NCBI GenBank assembly: GCA_965215385.1
Contig: OZ244059.1
Coordinates: 2,232,001 to 2,296,000 of the forward strand
Length of the DNA stretch: 64,000 nucleotides
Reading direction: 5' to 3'
Source of the DNA: JAPORY01 sp965215385
Lineage (GTDB): Bacteria > Pseudomonadota > Alphaproteobacteria > Rhodobacterales > Rhodobacteraceae
Under the pieces are notes generated by a model that saw only the letters and a program-made list of their open reading frames with translations, was not told the origin of the DNA and did not search any database. Positions 26,881-38,697 of this stretch are shown in pieces; within the stretch, counting starts at the first letter, position 1; every line of letters starts with the position of its first letter. A program made the translations under genes and the position numbers.

Positions 26881-28624
26881 GGGTGCGAATCTTGTATGGT
26901 GTACTATATATTGCGCTTTTATGCGACCAATGCCAAGCGAATCGCACGATTATCATTGACCGGCACTTTGGGAACCCAGTTACCTTGGCGATTGCGGCGT
27001 GGCACCAAGTCTTCCCAAGCCCGATCAAAGCGACCAGACTTGGCCAGGGCGCGGATGCTCAGAACCCCTTGACCGCCGTCCCGCCGCCAACTCTGACCAG
27101 AACGCTTCATCCGCGTCGTGACTAAAACTTTGTTGGCGGCTGCAACCGCACCCGAGCCGATGGCATACCCGGCGGCCGCCGCATCATCCATCCGATGGCG
27201 GTTGTGACGAAAGGACCCGAGTTCGCGACGGCGCTGGGTGCCCGCCGTTCCGTTGCTTAGGAGATACCGCAACGCAGCAATGACCTTGGCCGCACCGTTG
27301 GCGTCGTGGCGCAACGGATGCCGCCATTTCGCAAACCACGCCGTTCCTGCCGCCGTCGCTTGGCCAAAGGCCGCATCCGCCGCCGCTTTCCGATCTGGCG
27401 CCGCATGCCAATAATCCAATAGCACCCGATCGGGGCACAAAGCTTCCAGAAACGTCCAATTATCCGGTGCCCCATCAGCGACCGCCACGACCTTAAGGTT
27501 CGGGTCAAGCGTGAGCCGGTGGCATAATTCGGCGCTTAACGGCGCCGGCAAAGTCTCTTTATCCGCCGCCGGCCGTTGCCCAAAACAACGGGCATCCAGC
27601 CGGCTAACAGCGGCATCGACAAAGCCCACAACCCCGCCAGCGGCCGCACGCCACCCGGCATCAAGGTCGCTGTCACCGACCGTTGCAGCTTGCATCCGCA
27701 TCATGACGCCGTCAAGTGAGATCAGCAGCGACGCGGTTCCTGCCGGTAAGGCCGCGCGTTCCCGAACCGTTGCGAGCAACGCATTGGAACCCGCCGCCAG
27801 TTCACTCCCGACCGCAGCTGAAAGCCGGATCAGCGAAGCGGTAGCAGGGCCCTGACCGCCGAACTGGCGTCACGCTTCAGCACTTTCACGAGCCGTGAGA
27901 CCACTCATCAGAGACAGAGAGAGTCCGGCCGTCGCCAGTATCATACCAGCGGCGTCATGCCACCGGTCGTCAGTCCGAGGGTACTGTCGGCCGGAATGAT
28001 CGCCGCACCGTTGCCCGACGGGCGATAACGTGACCGCTCAAACTCGACCGGTCCCAACGTCATCATCGCCACGCCACGCGTGACCGCTACTCGGTGAGAC
28101 GATTTCCCGTCGACCGTCAGCGACGGCCCGTGGTCGTCAAGAGCCGCAAACGCCGGCTGCAGCACCGCCCGAGCGACGCCAAACATCAGATCGCGAACCG
28201 CGGGTTCGGCGGCGAGGGAGTCCTGTCGAAACAGCGCCGCGATACCGGCGGATAGACCAACGTCTTCGGCCAGCTCGACAAACTTGTGACCCGCTGCCAT
28301 CAGGCGTTGCTCGGGTGACGGGTCGCCGTCCAGTGGCGTTTTTGACTTGGCAAGATCGGTTGCGTGTGGCATAGTCTCCATCAGAGTGCTCCTTTCTCGT
28401 CTTTGATCAAAGACGTTTAGGGTTAATTTTGGCGCACGCTACCACACCCGCCACAACAGCAAATAGTCTTGGCTAAAACCGCCGAATCGGGAAAAATTTG
28501 GCGCGACCGGGTAACGTTTCGCGAAAGCCGGCGAAATCGGCGCGAGCCGTGAAATCCGATCTAAAATTATCTAGTCATATCAACGACTTCAAAAATTCGG
28601 CCGACACCATATGAGAACCACACC
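26881..28624 (-). mobile_element. ISKra4-type insertion sequence inside the left arm
   Basis: 1744 bp between two copies of CAATCCGAT (26872-26880 and 28625-28633), the 9-bp target duplication. The corresponding site in the right arm is uninterrupted. The ends are imperfect inverted repeats: GGGTGCGAATCTTGTATGGT on the left, and on the right the complement of GGGTGTGGTTCTCATATGGT. It carries one transposase gene, now broken. Confidence 0.8.
26919..28381 (-). pseudogene. ISKra4-family transposase, frame-disrupted
   Basis: The N-terminal part 28381-27941 (METMPHATDLAKSKT, then VELAEDVGLSAGIAALF, LTVDGKSSHRVAVTRG) and the C-terminal part 27779-26919 (ISLDGVMMRMQA, VAVADGAPDNWTFLE, LLDYWHAAPDRKAA, YAIGSGAVAAANKVLV, TRMKRSGQSWRRDGGQG) lie in different frames. 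The interval 27940-27780 still encodes ATAGLSLSLMSGLTARESAE-like sequence with a stop. The DDE residues (D in SLDGVMMR, D in VADGAP, E/G region near IGSG) appear kept. One or two frameshifts or stops make it non-functional unless read by programmed frameshifting. Confidence 0.75.
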
Positions 28625-29052
28625 CAATCCGATCTTTGCACCGGCACCTTGGCTGATCATGTCGACGGCTCGTTGTCACGCGATTGAACACCGTCGATAA
28701 TGCCGAGGTTGAAGGGGGCGGCAGCCGCCTTTCCGTCTTGATCTGTCGGGCACCGATCGGCCCGCTTCGGCGACACGATACGAAGCAGCGGAAGATACCC
28801 CGATGCCGATTGGAACCGGGAATAGGCCAGGCTTGTTCGCGGCGGCCGGCGGACCGATGCCATCTAATCAACACTCCGCAGGTGCCCGCGTCCGTTCTTT
28901 CATTCCACCAAGAACCGGGATTACCCAATTGTGCCCGGTGTTCTGACCGCAAACCCGTGACGGATTGGCAGACAGAGAGACGATGTTTTTCCCAGTAGCC
29001 GATGATCAAGTCGATCATTATGCGGTCGCCATTTTGCAACGAGTATGAGCGT

Positions 29053-30005
29053 TCAGGCCGTGGCCGCGGTCATCACCTCCTGCGGGGTGCGATACCCCAA
29101 GACCTGGCGTGGGCGCGTATTGAAAGCCTCCGGCACGCACTGCACCGCCGCCGTCACCGTCTGGAAATCGGCGCCCTTCGGAAAATAGCCGCGGATCAAG
29201 CCATTCGTATGTTCGTTTCAACCACGTTCCCAAGACGCATAGGGACGGGCAAAGCAGAACGCCGCGGATAAGGTTCGAGCCCTTGTTTCATGACGCGCAA
29301 ATTCCTTGCCGTTGTCGGCGGTAAGGGGGTGCACTGGATACGGTGCCAGTCGGGTGCAAATGGCCTCACCAACCGCTACCGCCGTTTTGCGACGAACCTT
29401 CTGGATTAACACGAGTTTCGACATCCGATCCACCAGCGTGACCAGCGCCCCGCGGTGCCCTTTGCCAATCACGGTATCCACCTCCCAGTCTCCAACCCGC
29501 GACTTGGCCGCAACGCACTCCGGACGCTCGGAGATGTCCACCCGGTTCGGAAGGCAGCCGCGCCCACAATCCCGGCCCGCCGTCACATTCGGCTTCTTGC
29601 CCCGACGGCGTAATGATCGCCATAACACCCCGCCGCGCTACCGATCCGCCCGAATATACTGTTAGAACCACTCGGCGCTCACCGAAACTACCTCGTCGAG
29701 ACGCAAACGACCCGCTATCGGCTCCGGACTCGAGGCCAAACCCAAGAGGCCTTCAATCCGGGACCAGAGTTCCGCCGTCAGCTTCCAAGGCCGCGACGAC
29801 GCCGCCGGCGACGCTCTCGCGCCTTTTGTTCCGCTTACTTGTGACGGTACCCCCGTTCACCGCTATTACGACGAAGTTCCCGTGAAATCGTTGCCGGGTT
29901 GCGGTTCATTTCGCGGGCGATGGCACGCAGCGAATACCCGCTTGCCTTCAAGGCGTGAATTTGGCATCGATCGGCGTCGGTCAGGTGGTGGTAGCCGTTT
30001 GGCAT
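29053..30005 (-). pseudogene. IS30-family transposase, left arm copy, multiple stops
   Basis: Same gene as 34011-34965. It starts at ATG 30005 (MPNGYHHLTDADRCQIHAL) after AAGGAG. In-frame stops replace Gln or other codons after RHK (TAA), in EWF (TAA), in DR (TAG) and after WERG (TGA). The central part ECVAAKSRVGDWEVDTVIGK, VTLVDRMSKLVLIQKV and LTADNGKEFARHE, including the DDE-type catalytic residues, is otherwise intact and lacks the 1-bp insertion seen in the right copy. Confidence 0.8.
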
Positions 30006-30181
30006 CGGAATCTCCTTAAAAAAATCTTCAGAGATTCATACCAACTCCTGACCCCAATACAACATCTGTGAACCACAATTCCTAAACCACGACATCGACG
30101 TGTTGCAGTGCAAAATTGAACGGACGCTGCAATTTAATGATTTCAGGATACTAGAGTAGCCGTTGGTTAGCCTAGGCCGTG

Positions 30182-30228
30182 TTCAGGAAAAGCCAGTAGT
30201 CGAAGGAATTAAGCTCGGCTTCCTGAAT
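30182..30228 (-). terminator. Possible stem-loop after the ImmA-like gene (copy 2)
   Basis: TTCAGGAAAAGCC and GGCTTCCTGAA are complementary across a loop of about 20 bases, just past the stop at 30237. There is no T run after it on the minus strand, so intrinsic termination is uncertain. Confidence 0.35.
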
Positions 30229-30236
30229 ACGGAAAT

Positions 30237-31613
30237 TCAGTGAAATGCTTGATTTGGATCACCGCGACCAACAATATCGGGAGCGTCTTCGATGTGCAGA
30301 ATGTGGTTGTTAACCAACTGCGTGCGAACTATTTTTTCGGACACCTTGAATAAGTTGGCGACTTCAATCTGCTTTTCCTCTGAAGGATCGTCCCCGACCA
30401 TCTCCTTGACCACCTGAAATGGGCACAGGAATTCAGCTGCGAAAGCACGCTGCATTTTCTGTCGATAACTGTAGGAGAACGTTGCGGGATAAAGGCGTTC
30501 ATTCGTAACCTCAATCTGCCTGTGAACGACTTGATCCCCTATCAGTCTCGCCAACTCGAACCTCCGTCCCGCTACCCATCTTGACCGTAGAGTAACCTTT
30601 GAGGCTCCATTGACTGTGTTCAGTACGAATGGAAGGTCGCTTCTGCGTTTTGGGCGATCGGAGATTATACCACTGACTGTCCCAGAGTAGGCGGCGAGTT
30701 GTTCGTGGGAAATGCAGTGATCGTTAATCCTTTCCTGCTGCCTAAGTGCCTGTGCGAGGGTTTGTCCAAATTTCCACGCATGAACACTGCCGTACCGCGG
30801 TATATTACTGAGATCATACAAACGCAGAGTGTTTTCCGCGTTCATGTCAAATCCACCTGCGGCCCGCTTCTCAATTTCCTGACGCCATGACCTGTCTTTA
30901 CGAAAGGTTCTTAAAATTGCTTCATTTCCAATTAGTTCGGCCAAAGCCTCTTTTCCCAGGTAATCCGCTTCCTCAAGACGATCTGTGATCATCTTATCAT
31001 CTATCTCATCCGCATCATACCCGAACATTGCTTCAAGCTTGCGGTACCGAGCGACCTCATCCTGTTCTCGTTCCCTCTTCAAGTCCCGCCAGAGAACATG
31101 AAGATTTGTATCATTAACGCCTCTAGCATTCAGACGTGAAAGCATATCCTCAACAAATTCATCAATAGCGGCTTCAAACGTTTCCACGGGCACAGTTTGC
31201 GGACACCGCGAACCAAAATATCGGAACAGTGTTCCATGCGTTTCCCCGCTGGGTCTGGACGTCAATGTCGCATACTTGCCGTCAGATTCAATTTCTATAC
31301 ACGGCCAGGCGTAACCGTCTCCCGCCGTGTTCATGTGGTGCGATAACGCCCAACCATGCCGAGCATAAGGTGCTACGTGACGAATATCTGTGGACTCCCA
31401 CATAATCCTCCACCAGTTCCAGACAAACCATTCGGCAAGCGCGTACCCAGAAACATACGGTCCGTCACACGCGGCGCTTTGTTCCGTTTCAATGCCAAAC
31501 GTCAAAAGGTCGCCATTGATCGTGATTGTCAACTGGCCGAACGTAGCGCATTCCTCAGGAGAACCCGAATCAAGTCTCTGAGGTTCTAGAGATAGCATCA
31601 TGAGGTCTGGCAT
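30237..31613 (-). CDS. ImmA/IrrE-like protein lacking the HExxH zinc motif (copy 2)
   Basis: 458 residues, homologous to 6262-7596 over the whole length (AEWFVWNWWRIMWES against AMWLASSWWRLHYEV; RKLEAMFGYD against RRLEAKLGFD). The degenerate zinc motif is RRFELARLIGDQVV (near residues 349-362), followed by QKMQRAFAAEFLCPFQVV and LFKVSEKIVRTQLVNNH. As in copy 1 the metal ligands are absent, so two independent copies keep the same non-catalytic state. The start ATG 31613 overlaps the upstream small gene by 16 bp. It lies within the centre of the inverted-repeat island and appears intact. Confidence 0.7.
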   Translation of the reverse strand: MPDLMMLSLEPQRLDSGSPEECATFGQLTITINGDLLTFGIETEQSAACDGPYVSGYALAEWFVWNWWRIMWESTDIRHVAPYARHGWALSHHMNTAGDGYAWPCIEIESDGKYATLTSRPSGETHGTLFRYFGSRCPQTVPVETFEAAIDEFVEDMLSRLNARGVNDTNLHVLWRDLKREREQDEVARYRKLEAMFGYDADEIDDKMITDRLEEADYLGKEALAELIGNEAILRTFRKDRSWRQEIEKRAAGGFDMNAENTLRLYDLSNIPRYGSVHAWKFGQTLAQALRQQERINDHCISHEQLAAYSGTVSGIISDRPKRRSDLPFVLNTVNGASKVTLRSRWVAGRRFELARLIGDQVVHRQIEVTNERLYPATFSYSYRQKMQRAFAAEFLCPFQVVKEMVGDDPSEEKQIEVANLFKVSEKIVRTQLVNNHILHIEDAPDIVGRGDPNQAFH

Positions 31614-31981
31614 CTAAAATTCCATTCGTTGATCACACGGATTCTTATAAACCTATCGTCCGACCCTAAAGCGTAGCCGTGATACTTGTTGCTGCCTTTA
31701 CTGATCACGGCTTCATAGGCTGTGGTATTTTCATCAACAGCCCAGACGTATTTGGGATAGTCCCCTTCTCTGTACGTACTGACCATACCAAGGTCAATTC
31801 CCCTAAGAAAAAGCTCTTGAGCTGCAGCCAGTAAAACAGAGCTCGCAGCCTCACAAAGAGATTTTGAGGGTCGGGGACTGGTCGGCGGATTGAATCGATA
31901 ATCTGCGGGAGTTCTCTTATGGTGCGCACTGCCGGTGTAGCGGGCATTTTGTTTGAGCCAAGCCATATGGTCCCAATCCAC
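31598..31981 (-). CDS. Small protein of the ImmA-like module (copy 2)
   Basis: 127 residues from GTG 31981; an ATG at 31966 is the alternative. It shares HHKRTPADYRFNPPTSPRP, SKSLCEAASSVLLAAAQELF, YPKYVWAV and YHGYALGSDDRF with copy 1 (5847-6275). The N-terminus is uncertain: a longer start (GTG 32025, VTEKTQSVELNPYNV) is open in a neighbouring frame and could indicate a 1-nt indel near 31981. It is translationally coupled to the ImmA-like gene. Confidence 0.65.
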   Translation of the reverse strand: MDWDHMAWLKQNARYTGSAHHKRTPADYRFNPPTSPRPSKSLCEAASSVLLAAAQELFLRGIDLGMVSTYREGDYPKYVWAVDENTTAYEAVISKGSNKYHGYALGSDDRFIRIRVINEWNFRCQTS

Positions 31982-32208
31982 ACGTTGTACGGGTTCAATT
32001 CAACGCTTTGGGTTTTTTCCGTCACGTTTTGGCATAACTCATTCCTACGGCAGATATACCGCTTAGTATCATTGTACGCGGATAAAGTTTAGAGGTTGCG
32101 ACTGAGAGGGTAAACCCTATGTATACCGAGGCCTACGTAAAGGCGCGATTTTTTACTTTGGACAACAAAAGAGGGAAGCAAATCCGCCTCTAGAAGAGGA
32201 TTTATTCC

Positions 32209-32680
32209 TTAATTCTTTTCGGGCTCAGAAACTATATTCGAAGTAGTCTTAGAAAGTTTAACTGAACCTAATTCTCCATCATAGATCAATAGGAGTTTCG
32301 TTAAAATCGTTCTGCCGATAAGAGCAAAATGCGGCTGACCTCCGGCGATTGAATGAACTCCCGCAAATACTCCGTATTGAGTTGTAGAAAAATCTGGAAA
32401 CAAGATCTGGGCTAGATGCATATTCGCTTGATTAAGATCCTTGTACTCCAGACATCGTTTGGCGATCTACGATTGGAAGGTTCAAATAGGTTGCGAGTTC
32501 TGAAACAATACAACTCGTTGTTGCTCCTGTATCTAACAAAGCCGGATAAACTTCTGACTCAAAAGTCGGATATTTAGGAAGAGATGGATTGAATTCTGGG
32601 TCAAATCCAATCTTTACTCTTATCGTAGGTCCAAAATGAACGAGAGCATTTGGGTCGTCAAATCCACATTCAAGTTGCAT
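32209..32680 (-). pseudogene. Retropepsin-like protease, copy 2, frameshifted
   Basis: The frame from 32680 carries MQLECGFDDPNALVHFGP and the catalytic ALLDTGATTSCIVSEL, then stops at 32432 after MSGVQGS. Homology continues in another frame (LNQANMHLAQILFPDF, FAGVHSIAGGQPHFALIGRT, LLLIYDGELGSV) to 32209. Removing one A in GGATCTT near 32440 joins them. The second motif HFALIGRT is intact. The copy is inactivated by that single base, unlike copy 1 at 11002-11481. Confidence 0.75.
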
Positions 32681-32912
32681 AAATTGGCCGATACAATACA
32701 GAAGCGGGTAAGGTCATTGGGGCGGCTCCTACTTCTCTAATAAGATATGGACCTCTACCAAAACGCGATACGGCTTCGGTTGCTGCATCTTCAAAAGTTT
32801 CAAAATCTCCAACAAATTCTTGATTCTGAAAAATGACCCATTTTCCAAGATACTTAGTTTCAAGAATATCTTTCATGTTTTCAAATGCAGCAATTTCGTC
32901 AAGTAAATCTGA
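32670..32912 (-). pseudogene. Small protein paired with the retropepsin (copy 2), start codon apparently lost
   Basis: About 80 residues with SDLLDEIAAFENMKDILETK, YLGKWVIFQNQEFVGDFETF and SRFGRGPYLIREVG, matching copy 1 (10751-11014). AGGAG (32927-32923) sits 7 nt before AGG at 32915-32913, exactly where copy 1 has its ATG, so the start may have mutated ATG to AGG. The next ATG (32876) would remove about 13 residues. It overlaps the protease frame by 11 bp. Confidence 0.55.
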
Positions 32913-32940
32913 CCTGACTGCTCTCCTAAAAAAGTTGCAA

Positions 32941-33903
32941 ATAAGACAATTATATAGCGTCCGCTCAATTCTGCCCTTTTTCTCACCACCGTCAAGCAAA
33001 AGCCAGAACGCGACGCACGGCGGTACGATGAAGGCGGAGCCGTTGTGGTTTGACACGCGACCTTTGTTGCGCCCTGACCCGAATATGGCGACCGCCATAA
33101 CGATCTTGGCTCCATTTACCCTCTGGAACAGGTGTTATGACCAGCCATTGTGGGTCGGCGGCCAGCCGTTGCACGCGGAGATTAGGTCTGAATCTCTGAT
33201 ACTGAGTCCGAACAATTTCCATATAAGGACCCGATTCATCGCCGCCAGCGCATGCCTGAAACGAAGCTGATGGGAATGTCACCATCGGACACACAAGGTG
33301 AAACTTGTAACCCTGCCAACTAGTCTGATGGCCTTTGGCGTTGCGTTTGGTGCCAATATCACAGACCTTAGGGAGATCGGCGATTACTTGTTCGAGCGAC
33401 AGCCCACCGTTCAATTGGCCAAGATTCACGCCTTGAAGGACAAGCGGGTAGTGCCTCGCTCCGCGTGCCATCGCGCGCGAAAAAGTCGAAATGAACCGCA
33501 ACCCGGCGACGGTAAGACCGCCTTGGCGATGAAGGCCCGCGCTAAAGCGTCGGCGATCCTCAAGCGGCCGACCACGACCGGACGAATGTGTCTGGATAAA
33601 CGTCTCAACCGGCTTCATATCCAGAACCGCGACAAAACGCTGGTGGTTCTCGGTCAAGCGGCCGAGGTCCTCAGCGAGATTGGGGAATAATTCCCCGAAA
33701 TCGATTCCAGACCGGCTATAGTGTTTGTTAAGGGCAGGGGACAACCTCCTCTGTATTTTGTGTTGTATACAGTCTAATATACAAACGGCTGTCTCATGTC
33801 CACCGTTTTCATAAAAAATCGCCTGTTTTCAGGAAAAAATCGGTCGTCCGATGAATTTTGCAAGAGGCTCATAAGACAATTATATAGCGTCCGCTCAATT
33901 CTG
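32941..33903. repeat. 33-bp direct repeat flanking an IS remnant
   Basis: Positions 32941-32973 and 33871-33903 are identical (ATAAGACAATTATATAGCGT, then CCGCTCAATTCTG). The second copy includes the inner end of the right arm. They bracket the transposase remnant of 32992-33744 and probably reflect duplication of an IS end. Confidence 0.8.
32992..33744 (-). pseudogene. Chimeric transposase remnant (IS1182-like N-terminus)
   Basis: The start reads ELFPNLAEDLGRLTENHQRF, VAVLDMKPVETFIQ, GRGRPLEDRR, with ALARAFIAKAVL in an adjacent frame. This resembles the N-terminal half of IS1182/ISL-type transposases. Around 33420-33520 the plus strand instead matches the IS30 transposase start region (ATTCACGCCTTGAAGG...), showing an IS30 piece nested inside. 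Further leftward KRNAKGHQTSWQGYKFHL and RVQRLAADPQW suggest the catalytic half. It is heavily decayed. Confidence 0.5.
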
Positions 33904-34010
33904 ACGTGCAACACTACGATGTTGTGGTTTAGAGGGTCTTGGCTCACAGGTGTTATATTGGGGTCAGGAGTTGGTCTGAATCTCTGAAGAGTTTTTATAA
34001 GGAGATTCCG

Positions 34011-34965
34011 ATGCCAAACGGCTACCACCACCTGACCGACGCCGATCGATGCCAAATTCACGCCTTGAAGGCAAGCGGGTATTCGCTGCGTGCCATCGCC
34101 CGCGAAATGAACCGCAACCCGGCGACAATTTCACGGGAGCTTCGTCGTAATAGCGGTGAACGGGGGTACCGTCACAAGCAAGCGGAACAAAAGGCGCGAG
34201 AGCGTCGCCGTGCGTCGTCGCGGCCTTGGAAGCTGACGGCGGAACTCTGGTCCTTGATTGAAGGACTCTTAGTTTTGGCCTGGAGTCCGGAGCCGATAGC
34301 GGGTCGTTTGCATCTCGACGGGGTGGTTTCGGTGAACGCCGAGTGGATCTATCAGTATATTCGGGCGGATCGGCAGCGCGGCGGGGTGTTATGGCGATCA
34401 TTACGCCGTCGGGGCAAGAAGCCGAATGTGACGGCGGGCCGGGACCGCGGGCGCGGCTGCCTTCCGAACCGGGTGGACATCTCCGAGCGCTCCGGAGTGC
34501 GTTGCGGCCAAGTCGCGGGTTGGAGACTGGGAGGTGGATACCGTGATTGGCAAAGGGCACCGCGGGGTGCTGGTCACGCTGGTGGATCGGATGGCGAAAC
34601 TCGTGTTAATACCGAAGGTTCGTCGCAAAACGGCGGTAGCGGTTGGTGAGGCCATTAGCACCCGACTGGCACCGTATCCGGTGCACACCCTTACCGCCGA
34701 CAACGGCAAGGAATTTGCGCGTCATGAAACAAGGGCTCGAACCTTATCCGCATCGTTCTGCTTTGCCCGTCCCTATGCGTCTTGGGAACGTGGTTTAAAC
34801 GAACATACGAATGGCTTGATCCGCGGGTATTTTCCAAAGGGCACCGATTTCCACGCGGTGACGGCGGCGGCGGTGCAGCGCGTGCCGGAGGCTTTCAATA
34901 CGCGCCCACGCCAGGTCTTGGGGTATCGCACCCCGCAGGAGGTGATGGCCGCGGCCAGGGCCTGA
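34011..34965 (+). pseudogene. IS30-family transposase, right arm copy, one frameshift
   Basis: ATG 34011 follows AAGGAG by 6 nt. The N-terminal HTH (YHHLTDADRCQIHALKASG, YSLRAIAREMNRNPATISRE) and RERRRASSRPWKL lead to NRVDISER. A 1-bp insertion near 34490 (GCGCTCCGG against GCGTCCGG in the left arm) then shifts the frame. The rest continues as DTVIGKGHRGVLVTLVDRM, LTADNGKEFARHE and ERGLNEHTNGLIRGYFPKG, with DDE residues present. It is otherwise intact and the less decayed of the two copies. Confidence 0.85.
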
Positions 34966-35576
34966 ACGCTCATACTCGTCGCAAAATGGCGACCGCATAA
35001 TGATCGACTTGATCATCGGCTACTGGGAAAAACATCGTCTCTCGTCTGCCAATCCGTCACGGGTTTGCGGTCAGAACACCGGGCACAATTGGGTAATCCC
35101 GGTTCTTGGTGGAATGAAAGAACGGACGCGGGCACCTAAGGAGTGTCGATTAGATGGTATCGGTCCGCCGGCCGCCGCGAACAAGCCTAGCCTATTCCCG
35201 GTTCCAGTCGGCATCGGGGTATCTGCCGCTGCTTCGTATCGTGTCGCCGAAGCACGCCGATCGGTGCCCGGCAGATCAAGACGGAAAGGCGGCTGCCGCC
35301 CCCTGCAACCCCGGCATTATCGAAAGTGTTCAATCGCGTAACGACGAGCCGTCGACATGATCAGCCGCGGTGCCGGTGCAAAGATCGGATTTCACTTTAC
35401 TTGCGCTTGACCCGAGACTGATCTAAAGTCCCGGTTAGAGATTGCGACCGCTGTTGACCACTGACAACACAGCGAACCATTCTTGATAACCCCGGCGTCT
35501 GCTCACCAGTTTAGAAGAACACTAAAGGCGGGTGAAAAATGCCTATTGTTGCACCTCAGTGTTGAATCGGTGCACG
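34966..35576 (+). other. Gene-free distal part of the right arm
   Basis: About 600 bp between the IS30 transposase stop and the outer end of the island, matched by 28634-29052 plus 26690-26880 in the left arm. Frames are short and differ between arms, so I see no conserved protein here. Confidence 0.5.
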
Positions 35577-35625
35577 ATTATTGCCCCCTTGAAGTAGTCA
35601 AATTGGGGGCGAGCAATTACCCCAG
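35577..35625 (-). terminator. Possible hairpin downstream of secA
   Basis: TTGCCCCC and GGGGGCGAGCAA pair across a loop of about 16 bases within 35585-35625, some 20-60 bp past the secA stop. The run after the stem on the minus strand is AATAATCG, not a clear T tract, so the call is tentative. The island inserted directly beyond it. Confidence 0.4.
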
Positions 35626-35644
35626 AGGAAAAATCGACTCGTCT

Positions 35645-38347
<2,703 letters not shown>

Positions 38348-38697
38348 GTTTTCTCCAACTGCACTGCTGAATTAAGCCAAGAAAATAATGCCAGTTATCA
38401 GCATTATTGTCACTGATCTTCGAATCGCATAGAGGCCTTTGGCGACTTCTGATATACTACGCCAGAACGCATTTAGAGGTCACGCGAAAATCTGTCAATG
38501 TTGCGGCACTGATAACAAATACCCTGACCTATTGAGAAACCGACCTTGCCCGTCGCCACAGCCTTGTCGACTTAAAAGCCAGCTTCGGGAGCAAGAGTCG
38601 TACGTCGGTTCGGGGTTGGCGGTCAGTAGGGCACTCTTTTCCATCATATAGGCGAACACAAACCGCCAAATTTCAAGCTTGGGTTGTGAGGAATAGA
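38348..38697. other. Divergent promoter region of secA and argJ
   Basis: 350 bp. A TATACT-like hexamer occurs near 38451-38456 facing argJ, but no convincing -35 partner at 16-18 bp was seen. In related genomes a peptidyl-prolyl isomerase gene often lies here; none is present. Confidence 0.4.

Larger units (their letters stand above)
26690..35576. mobile_element. 8.9-kb island bounded by 1.69-kb inverted arms
   Basis: The left arm (26690-30127, minus the ISKra4 insertion of 26881-28624 and one 9-bp target copy) is the reverse complement of the right arm (33887-35576). Both arms are about 1.69 kb and differ by scattered substitutions and small indels. The outer end is CACCGATTCAACACTGAGG in both; the inner end is GCGTCCG(C/T)TCAATT(C/T)TG in both. 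Each arm holds a broken IS30-type transposase gene and about 600 bp without an intact gene. The 3.76-kb centre (30128-33886) carries the second ImmA-like pair, the second retropepsin pair and another IS remnant. The structure is that of an old composite transposon; I found no obvious target duplication at its outer ends. Confidence 0.75.
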
